Shown in pieces: positions 41,163 through 50,800 of a stretch of 64,000 nt of DNA (positions within the stretch are counted from its first letter, which is position 1; every line of letters begins with the position of its first letter). Made by a program: the position numbers and the translations under genes. The notes beneath the pieces are model-generated. The model made no database searches, was not told the origin of the DNA, and worked only from the letters and a program-made list of their open reading frames with translations. The stretch lies in the NCBI GenBank assembly GCA_037355855.1, contig CM074759.1, positions 992,001 through 1,056,000 of the forward strand. The letters are read 5' to 3'. This DNA comes from Pseudo-nitzschia pungens (Eukaryota; Bacillariophyta; Bacillariophyceae; Bacillariales; Bacillariaceae).

Positions 41163-43487
41163 ATGAAAATAAACGCACCATCGTTGTTAACTGCCCTAAC
41201 TTTCCTGGTGGTAAACAACGGTTTCCTAAGCTTGGTGGAGTCTGCATCGATTACATTGGGAAAACATTGTTATTCCTCGGGAGAGTCAATCGGTATCCGA
41301 TTCATCAACGTGGAAGGTGAAGGTATCTTTGTGGGACTCTATAAAAACGCTGATGTTCCGAACAAAAATGAACTTCCGGCACTCGACTCACCAAGTCTTC
41401 AAGGCTGGGTACTAACCTGTGGTGGATTTGACGGGTGTGACCAGTGGCCAGACCGTGGTGTTGTTGAGCTTCCTACTGACGGAATGGAAGCCGGTGACTA
41501 CTTCATCGCTATTTCAGGTAATCGCTCCGGTTTGCAACCACAAGCTACATCCAGGACATTTCGTGTGGGTACGTGCCCCACTTTCTTTTCGATTCCCGGA
41601 CAATCTCCAACAAATAGACCAATCATCCAAGGACCAATCGCCGTGGTCGCTTTTGAGCCTGCGCCAGAGCCTGCACCAGTGCCCGCGCCAGTGCCTGCAC
41701 CAGAGCCCACACGAGAGCCCACACCTGAGCCGACGTCAGAGCCTATACCAGAGCCTGCACCTGTTCCTGCGCCTGTGCCTGCGCCTGTTCCTGCGCCTGT
41801 TCCTGCGCCTGTTCCTGCGCCTGTTCCTGCGCCTGTTCCTGCACCTGTTCCTGCAACGACACACATTGTGACGGATTCTGTCCTTGTAGTGTCTAATTCG
41901 ATCCATTCTGTCCTTGATGATGCTCGCAGAGAGATCGAAGACTTGATTCGCAACGATGGGGATTTAACGGGCAAGGTAAGAAGAAGTAGCGTTCACAGAA
42001 GGCAAAACAAATGCGGTTTGTACGTATACTTTTGTGCCTAACCACGTGATCGATGTGTCTTTATCTTACCGCTTCTCGACGACCCAGTTTCTTCGTCTTG
42101 TGTTCCACGATTGTATCGGGGGCTGTGACGGTAAGTACTTTTTGAGAAAGTGATTGTTTCCCTCCGCCACAAGGGCGTGTATTTGTCTCGGACATAATCA
42201 CTAAATTCTACCTTGTTCGCTTGACGTAAAGGTTGTGTCGACATGACCAATCCTGACAATGCAGGTTTGGACAAAGGTATTAATGCTCTCGAACCCATTG
42301 TCAATACCTTTCAAGAGCGAGGTTTGACACGCACAGACGTTTGGATGCTGTCCGGGTTGGTCGCAACAGAAACTGCTATACCTCAAGAGCACCGCGACAT
42401 ATTATTCGATCTCAAATGGATAGGACGCCGTACCTGCGAATCAATGGTTGACTGTGGATTTGATTTTGTTGGAAATCCAACTGTTTGTACCGCCATGCGA
42501 GGACCTCATGTTGAACAAGCTCATGCGACGTTTGGCACGAGTTCTGTTCAACAATTTTTTGAAAACGAATTTAATTTTAATCCTCAACAAGTGACAGCTC
42601 TCATGGGAGCCCACTCGGTAGGAAAAATGAGTAGAGAGAATAGTGGATTTGCGGGTAGATGGGACCTCAGTTCGCTATCATTTGACGGAGGTTACTGGAT
42701 CGAACTTATCGGTCAACCTCCAGACTTTTTCTTGGAAGATGTCAACAACGATGATTTGCCAGGCATCCCAAATCGCAGGCAATGGCGAGGTATCATTAAT
42801 GCAGACAGTCGTGTAACCATGTTGCACACAGATATTGCACTTGTTCGAAACTTAGAGGACATGAGGAATGGACAGGCAAACTGCAATTTTAATGGTCCAG
42901 ATTCATGTTCGCGAGATACCCCGTTCATGCCCCATGCCCAGAGATACACCCAGGATAATCGTGCGTGGCTCCTTGACTTTCGAGATGTGTTCGACCTTCT
43001 CGTCAATCACGGTCACGAAAAATTTGGAGATTGCCCGTCAGATCGAATTTGTAGTTTCGGTTTCGAGCCACAAAACACGATAGCAACGGAGCAAATTGCA
43101 CAGATACCAGCACCGATTATTCATATCACGGAGAGAGGGGAAAACGGAGGTAGGGTATCCCTTGACAAGACGTGTTACAATCAGGGGGAAAATATTGTCG
43201 TGAACTATAGCAATATCTCAGGAGAAAATATCTGGGTAGGCATCTTTCCTTTGAGTGCAGTGCCTGATTTTAGACAAATACCAGCAGGTCCAGAGTCACA
43301 GAGCGAACTACTCAAAGAGTGGGCTCTTTCCTGTGGAAATTCAGAATGCCACTCGTGGCTAGAAAAAGGAGGCCTCTTATTTTCTACTGACCGATTAGAA
43401 CAAAACGATTATATCATCATCGTTTCTGGTCCGGGAGGATCTTTAAATGGTCAAGCAGCAGCAACATTTACGATGGGAGGATGCTAG
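41163..43487 (+). CDS. Secreted haem peroxidase flanked by two copies of a small domain, three exons
   Basis: Exons 41163-41975, 42088-42130 and 42232-43487 (introns of 112 and 101 bp with GTAAG donors) give 703 residues. A signal peptide (INAPSLLTALTFLVVNNGF ... VESA) begins the protein. The first ~110-residue module starts CYSSGESIGIRFINVEGE. A Pro/Ala/Glu repeat linker (VPAP units, about 165-240) follows. The peroxidase domain has the distal site FLRLVFHDCIGGCDGCVDMT, created exactly by the splices (Arg and His present), and the proximal site TALMGAHSVGKMSREN. A second module, CYNQGENIVVNYSNISGEN ending FTMGGC, closes the protein and is homologous to the first. Class II/APX-like fold, extracellular or cell-wall location inferred. 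Peroxidase substrate unknown. Confidence 0.92.
41656..41858 (+). repeat. Coding repeat for Pro-Ala-Val/Glu linker
   Basis: Tandem units of 12-18 bases (GTTCCTGCGCCT and variants) encode VPAP and EPTxEP stretches. The most regular part (41770-41850) has about seven near-identical 12-mers. It forms a rigid extended linker between the first small domain and the peroxidase domain. Confidence 0.9.
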
Positions 43488-44635
43488 GGGTAGAAAAACG
43501 AAACGTATAGAGTTCAAGTTGCTTCCAAGTTATGTCTCCAGATTTGAAAAAGGCAGGCGCACGAAAAGAGAAATGAAGAATGGTCGACTGAGCAAAACTG
43601 CAGGTTCTTGCCTTGAATGGCCCTATACGATTAGGACAAGCTGTGATAATTGGAGCTGGGAACATATGATATAGTTTTCCTGCATCCAAGAAGGACAAAG
43701 CCCACTACTTTATGAATCCATTTTTTTTGAAGCCACAAGTCAGCAAGGCTATTCTTCATTACATTATTTAGTGATATTTGTACAACAGGGAATAATTGCT
43801 CGCAAGCCCTCAAAAGCTGTAATACATAATGTTGAGTTCGATGGAGATTTTCATCATTCCACATATACCTTTCTTGTTGCACTGTTGACAGAAATTGAAA
43901 AACTTTTATTGACTGCTTCTGTCATCAGACAGTAGTAATGTAGACAGACGAGGAGAAGGAATAGAGTCGAAAGCTAGACGAAGCTGCCGGTGAGGAGGTC
44001 TTTATCTCATAATTTCTCTATTGGCATGGCATGATATCCATTCGGTTCAGCAAGTCTTCTCTCATACTCCTTCACCGCGCTGCTCATAGTACGAAATTTC
44101 TAACAGCTGTCCTTCGGTTCTACGTACCAATGAACCAATTTCAAGGTTGACTGGAGGACAGCTGTTAGGAATTTCGTAGTATTTATATCCGAAGTCTGGT
44201 GGGGCAACTGCTGCAATAGATTATGAAAAGTTTAATCTCAATCTGAATCTTCTTCTGCTGCTTCGTACTCGTACCGGGTAATTGGTTGGAGGGATAGTTC
44301 TTTCGCACTTGGGCTTATGAAAAACTACTTCAGTACCGTATTGCGCCATTCTCTGTTGACATCGTGATGGATTTGATTGATCCATCACCAATTTTTTTTT
44401 GTTCTGAAGTCAACGACCATTGATTTTTCTTCACAAACAACATTTTTTCAGTGTGTTGCTGTTTCTACTTTGCTCTGTGCAATCGATTGGCATCATTATT
44501 ATTTGGTATCTGGTATCGCTTTCTGCCAGACACTTTATTCTTTGCGATCCTTATCACCCTGCCAAATCCCGCCTAGAGTGGTGTGCCAGCGTTGAATCAA
44601 GCATCGAACAGAACTGACGAAGAAACGGAATAACA
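43488..44635. other. Intergenic region with one MITE-like element
   Basis: No gene recognised. It carries MITE-like copy C (44090-44178). The rest is AT-rich. The last ~100 bases precede the oxygenase gene and presumably hold its leader. Confidence 0.55.
44090..44178. mobile_element. MITE-like inverted-repeat element, copy C
   Basis: Left arm TACGAAATTTCTAACAGCTG and the reverse complement of the right arm TACGAAATTCCTAACAGCTG differ at one base and continue into TCC. Length 89 bp, no coding capacity. Arms match copy A (AATTCCTATCAGCTGTCC) except for two bases, so A and C are members of one family. Confidence 0.8.
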
Positions 44636-46195
44636 ATGGCATCTGTTAACAATATAGATATATCAGAGAAAGAGCAGCCCGCTTCTGCTTCGTCAACTGA
44701 TCCTCAAACTGATGGTGCCGGAAATCCTACCGACTACTCTAGCCGCGGACCTGGTAAAGAGGGAGATCTCGTTATTCGAGATGGTTTTCCGGCCCTCTAC
44801 ATTCCAAGTACGTGTAGTGGAACCGATAGCAACGAAAAAGCCAAAGACCCTCTATCGTTTCAACCGATGGTCAAAGGCGAAGAGCCTATTCCTCGGCATG
44901 GTTTCTGGTCGTCGGAAGATGTCATCCGATTTAATGGTGATAACGCAACCAATCTGCAAATGCTTCGCCAAGATTGTGAAACGGTTTTCACCGCTCGAGA
45001 CAAACCCGACGGAGCAGCGTATTCTGCCGGTCAAACATTTTTCATTCCTTCAAATATGAAACCGCGTTGTGCTCTCGAGGCTTTGGCTTTGAAAATATTC
45101 CACGAGCACACAAAGGATCTTGCACCAGGCACGTTCAATCCGAATCAAAGTGGGGCAAATTGGTGGACATTGGTCATGGATGATGATGCCGAATCGAGCA
45201 ACGACGTCTCTGCACCAGCTTCCGCCGCTGCGTCTTCCGCTTCAGCAAATTCAGTAGCGGCGGGACCCAAAACTACAGGGTTAGAAAACTCCGAAGACGA
45301 CGAAGAAGGCGACGATGAAGTGGGACTTCATTTCGACGCCGACTACGAGCTCGAGGAACAGACTGGAAACATACTTTTGCATCCACGGGTTGCCACGGTG
45401 ACATATCTCTCCGACCATGGCGCTCCCACGTTGATACTAGAACAGAAAAGTCCACCGATGGATGATTTGAAAAAAACGACATTAGAGAAAGGAATCAAGA
45501 AGGCTTGGCTATCACACCCCAAACTTGGGAAGCACACCGCTTTTGATGGAAGGTATGTATTCAAGCAGAAAAGCTCTGTCCTGTTTTTGTTTTGATAGTT
45601 TGTATCCTTGGAACGCATGAGCTCATACGTTGTGAAAATCATCTGATTTGCAATCGAAAGATTTCTCCATGGGGCACCTGCGCTTTACTTTCCACCAAAC
45701 CGCAACAACACCGACCCTGATGACGAGTCAAAAGAACCCGCAGCCAAGCGACGAAAGGTCGTCCAAGACACGAAACGATACACACTTCTCGTCAACGTTT
45801 GGCTGAACCATTGGGTCATGGATGCTGGCCTTTTAGACGACGATGTATGCACCCAATTGAAAACCCCCTGGGAAGACGAGAAATGCAATTTGAAAGGTGA
45901 CGATGACTACAAGCAACCATTCGATTGGAACAAGGAGGTGGACTTGACCAAAGATTCAACCAATTTGAAAAAAGTGAAACTCTCTCCGTCAAATGTCGAC
46001 CCCGCAGGGGAAGACGAAATCGCTCTTTGCAATCACAATGTTACGGTCAAATACAATCCTTTGATGGAGGAATGCCACGCAGCATCCTTTTCAGGGTCCA
46101 CTGTAGAGCTCGAGCTGGAGAACGGCGCAATAAGTCTCCATGTTGGGGAAGAGCTAACCGAAGAGGAGGAGGAAGACGAAGAAGGGGACGAATAA
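44636..46195 (+). CDS. 2-oxoglutarate/Fe(II) oxygenase-like protein, two exons
   Basis: Exons 44636-45552 and 45661-46195 (108-bp GTATGT...AAAG intron) give 483 residues. The join yields FDGR-FLHGAPALYF. The core has the HxD pair in GLHFDADYELEEQTGNILLH (His232, Asp234), a central strand ATVTYLSDHGAPTLILEQ, and the distal His in RFLHGAP (His309). This is the facial triad expected of double-stranded beta-helix oxygenases. RYTLLVNVWLN may carry the 2-oxoglutarate-binding Arg. The N-terminus is hydrophilic with no signal. An Ala/Ser-rich linker and an acidic C-terminus (EELTEEEEEDEEGDE) are disordered. Such genes recur in diatoms. The substrate is unknown (protein hydroxylase or other). Confidence 0.82.
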
Positions 46196-46385
46196 TGATT
46201 CGATACTATATCGGCACTTTTTAGAGTTAGAGAGGAATTAGAGATTGAAACGAGCTCTATTTTTTGTCTTAACTTTTTTCTTCTTGTAATTTCTGTTTCG
46301 AATGCGTGTCTGCGTATGATTCAAATGACGTTCAAAGTAGCTTTCCCTCAAAATGATTGATTCGCGTTATTGTTGATAGACGCCA

Positions 46386-46922
46386 TCAGTTGGTTTCTTC
46401 GTCAGCGACAGATTGAAAGAGTCGATGTAGGTCGACACGGATGCCCGAAAAATCTCTGGTTTTCACCTTTGTAGTTTCCTTGCTGCTGGTTCGCACTTGA
46501 CGCTCGTCTTCCTCATCGTTCAAGGAGGGCAGTTGCAGCGACGCGGGGATTGAACAGCCGGGCGTGTTCCTACCGGGTGTTTTGAAAGCACTCGCAAACT
46601 GATCGATTTCATTTCTCGAAGCATCATCTTGGATGTAATGCACCGTCTCATCGGCGGCAAGTTTTGAATCGGGAATGACTCTACTGCGTTTCCGCAATCG
46701 GAAGCAAAGAAGAGGAAGATCGTCGTCCAACAAAGAGGGAATTTCCGTAGAGGCAGGCCTGCTAAGCCTTTTAGCGGTAATGGATTTCGTGTTCATTTTC
46801 ATAACTGTATCGATCGCAAGATGGGCGTAATGGGATTTATGATTGTTTCTTCCAAACATTCGTTCTTGGGAAAAGCGTATCATCAGTTTCTTCCTTTGTG
46901 CGGTAGATGCTTTCAGTTCCAT
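46386..46922 (-). CDS. Hypothetical protein
   Basis: Starting at the ATG at 46922 the product has 178 residues. A longer frame to 47054 exists, but its extra part reads through an ACCGGTACCCGTACGGGTAC repeat (encoding TGTGTG), which I take as intergenic. The protein is hydrophilic and basic, with SLLDDDLPLLCFRLRKRSRV, a probable phospho-site cluster KTPGRNTPGCSIP (two Thr-Pro), and a C-terminal helix RVDLHRLFQSVADEE. No family recognised. Convergent with the oxygenase gene, 190 bp apart. Confidence 0.6.
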   Translation of the reverse strand: MELKASTAQRKKLMIRFSQERMFGRNNHKSHYAHLAIDTVMKMNTKSITAKRLSRPASTEIPSLLDDDLPLLCFRLRKRSRVIPDSKLAADETVHYIQDDASRNEIDQFASAFKTPGRNTPGCSIPASLQLPSLNDEEDERQVRTSSKETTKVKTRDFSGIRVDLHRLFQSVADEETN

Positions 46923-47874
46923 ATCTTCTCTTTTGATTCCAGTACCGGTACCCGTACGGGTACAAAAACACTTCGAACAAAACGTACGTTTTTCGTACGA
47001 GTTGCACTCCTCAAAATCTGAGCCAAAAACTTCATGCCGAGATAGCATTCTCACTAGAAATTGATTGATCTCAAAACAGCTGTTGTCTCATCTCGTCTCG
47101 TCTCATTCGTCTCATCTTGACTCATGGTCCCTAACTTACTTCATAACCACACTGAGTAATAGTACTCATGTACGTTAGGTATAAGTAGGTGAATAATATA
47201 CATATGCTGCATATTGCCCGCCATACCAGTAACTAGTAACTACGATTAAACTACTAGTACGTATCATACCCTGTTCCCGAACGACTGAATCGTTCGATTG
47301 CCAAAAAGTAGCCGTTGTGTGATAATCAATTCCAACGATAAGGTTACTTTAAAACCTTACGAGTACACCAATTATTATTTTGGTTCGCATCGTTACAAAA
47401 TTAGGCATTGTTAATCATTGATTTTCCAACGAGTAACGCCAGCATAGCCCAGCAAGGCGGCCGCACTCAAATTTTATGATCGGTTTAATTACCCATACAG
47501 GTAAGACTTACCTCGTAACCGAATGACATGGGAACACGGTTTCTTCAATTCATACCGTAACTTACCCACTAAGGTTTACCTACCGATAAAATTCAGAAAC
47601 TTCCAAACGACAGCCTCCTCGTTAACGACCAAGTAATTACCGAGTGGATCCAATTTTAGCCGCTCTTGCCTTCAAATTTCCAAAAGCAAAAAGTTTTCTA
47701 CACCTGAGTGTGAACCCTTTGATAGGGAACGGTTTTCAGTCTCCTCTCCTTCGGATTGGAGTGACAGACCCATCCTCGTCACTGCTACAAGACGACAAGG
47801 GTTTCCTTCATTGGAGGTTGATGAAGAGTAAGAGTACCCTGAGGTTCCGATCGATTGATAAGTAGCGAAACATA
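46923..47874. other. Divergent intergenic region with palindromic words
   Basis: Contains the perfect 16-bp palindrome GTACCCGTACGGGTAC (46948-46963), TCGTCTCATC-type short repeats (47090-47122), CTAGTA words (47229-47262) and GGTTAC/ACCTTAC words (47340-47360, 47505-47590). It presumably holds the promoter of the long adenylation gene on the right. Confidence 0.55.
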
Positions 47875-50800
47875 ATGACCAGCAAAAACGGCAACACTTC
47901 CTCTCCCAGTAGGTTTTCGGTAAATTTGAGTTTGACGAACTCGAACACCTTGAAGACCCCCCGTGGAGGAAACTCGCGCAGCTTGGCTGCCCCATTGGTG
48001 TCCGCTTGTCGGCACTTGCTGCAACCGAATGGAAGCATCAAGGGAACAGACGTAGCTCCGGCCGTCTTGCCCCATTTTGACGATCTCTGTTCTGCATTAC
48101 CGGTTGAGAGCTTTGGTGACCGCAATGCCTTGTACGGTGTGGACGGCAAGAGACGACCAATCACTCACACACGGATACGAGATTTCATTCTGAAAGAATT
48201 TGGTCCTACCCTCCACGAATACGGTTTTGGTCGGGGGCAGCGTATCGCACTCGTCCTGCCGAATGGACCGGAATTGGCTCTGGCAATTCTTGCCTGCGCA
48301 CACTGGGCATCATGTGTCCCACTCAACGCCAATGGCGCGATTTCCGAACTTCAGAAAGATTTGCAGGCCTCCCGGGCGAAGATGATTATTGGTATGGCGG
48401 GAAGGACGGGCGAATCCCTATCTGACGATCTCGTGGCTCTCCAGGACATGGCTAGGGCGTTGAACATTCCTTTCTACGGAATGATTCCGAGCAGTGACGA
48501 AGTTGGGATCTTTCAAATCACCCCCATGTCCTTGCCCACAAAGGTCCCAATCGATGTTGCAAACCAAGCCAATGCTGCGTATGAAGAAAACATTATGATG
48601 ATTCAAGGGGCCGATTCGGACACCGAGGATGCAAGTTGCTGTGGTACAAGCATGGTACAAAAGAGTCGTTCACAAATGCTTCACAATCATTATTCGCATC
48701 CATTGGAGCGCCTCGCGACATACAACTTTTTGTGCAACGACCACGAAGACGAAGTCTTGGTCTTGTTCACTTCTGGGACTACGGGTAACAAAAAAATCGT
48801 CCCACACAAACTGGGCGACATGATCATCGCTGCAGCCGTGATTGCGGTCTCTTGGAATCTGAGCCCAGACGATATCAACTGCAACCTCATGCCTCTTTTC
48901 CATGTTGGAGGGATTGTCCGTCAAGTCTTTGCCCCGATTTTGAGTGCGGGCAGTGTCATTTGTTGTCCGTCCTTCGATGCCCATGTTTTTTGGCAGTTGC
49001 TCTTATCGCAGCATCCATCACAACCTCGATTGGTTGATGGGATTGTGGCCAATAGTGGTGACAGCATCGACGACATCACATTACCATCAACCTTCACGTG
49101 GTATTATGCGGCGCCCACTATGCACCAAGTTATTCTCGCGAATATGCCCAAAATGGAAGACACCGAGGAAACGACCAACCAATCTCCTGCGCCGGTCTTT
49201 ACAAAAACCGGAGAAGGAGGAAAGCGCCACTTGCGCATGATTGCTAATGCCGCGGGTGGTTTGTTGCCCAGTTTGGCAAATGAACTCCGAAATACGTTTG
49301 GCGCAAACGTCTTGCCCTCGTATGGTATGACGGAATGCATGCCAATCAGCAGTCCGCCATATGACTATGAATTGACCAAACCAGGGACCAGCGGAGTCGC
49401 CGTTGGACCAGAAATCTGTATTTTCAACAACAACATGAAACCGATGCCGCCCAACAAAGAAGGGAATATTTGCGTTAGAGGCAGACCCTGCTTTCGTGGA
49501 TATGGAGCTGTTGGTGCTGTTTTCGGTGGAGGTCACAACCACAAAGTACCGAAGGCTTTGGGCGAAGGTGGATGGTTCAACACCGGTGATTTGGGCTATT
49601 TGGACGAAGATGGATATTTGTTCATCACAGGACGCTCGAAGGAAGTGATCAATCGGGGTGGGGAAATCATTTCACCGCTAGAAGTAGAAGAAGAGATTGT
49701 CCAGCACCCCAGTATTTTGGCATGCGCTGCCTTTTCCGCTCCTCACGATATTTTACAGGAAGCTGTGGGTATCGTTTTGGTACACAAAGCTGGGGAGCGG
49801 AGATTGGATTTACCGATGTTGCACACCTTTCTACAAGAGAAATTGGCACAAGCAAAATGGCCACAGTGCTTGGTTTATATGGATGCGCTACCAAAATCAC
49901 ACACCAACAAGTTGCTTCGAGTGAAGCTAGGACAGCGTCTGAACTTGCCGGAATTAAACGACAGCATGGCTCCCGTCGAGCGAACCTTTGAAGCCACTTG
50001 CCCACCCCAGGGTACTCTTGTGGGTGTTTCCATACCATCTGAAAACGTTACGGTAGATCTGGAATATATTCAAGAAATCTTGCGACGGGAGCTGAAAGTA
50101 CTCGGAGACAATCCAGTAGACGACGAATTCGACGCTGTACAGGTCTCCCTTTTATCTCCACGGAAACAATTGATCGTCACGGCGCACCCTTCGCGGGCTG
50201 GTTCAGTTACCGTCCACGTTCACAATGTTTCTCCAAAAGACGTTATCTTTACGTCGGAACGGGTTTTCGATGCCTATCTACGACCGTCCCATGTATGTAG
50301 CTATTCGGACGAAATCTCATTGCAAAATATCAAGAAGTATCCTGAACCTACCGACGCTGTCTTGTGCATTTTAAGGGGTGATGTTGCGAAGCGAATCATT
50401 ACGGATCCAATGGTTAGGGAAATACAAGAGCTTGTTCAAGAACTGATTGATTTGGACTGCTTACCAGCTTATGACTCTAGTTTTTTCCACGTGGGAGGCA
50501 CTAGTCTTCTAGCATCCCAATTGGCTAGTAGGGTACGCAAGAAATACTCTTGTGAATTTTCAGGGACAGACGTGTTTCGGCACAATACTTGTCTGAGTAT
50601 GGCTCAACATATCCAACGGCAACAAGGAAAACTCAATAAGTCGATGGATAGTATTTCTCTACAATCCAGCAGCGGGACGAGCGGGATGAAGAATAGCGAC
50701 GGTGATAAGTCTGGAAGCAGACAGTGTCCTGTAGATTTGCAAAACATTCCATTGGATTCGACAGTTCTACAAGCTGAAACCAGTCTGTGGAGCAAGCTAC

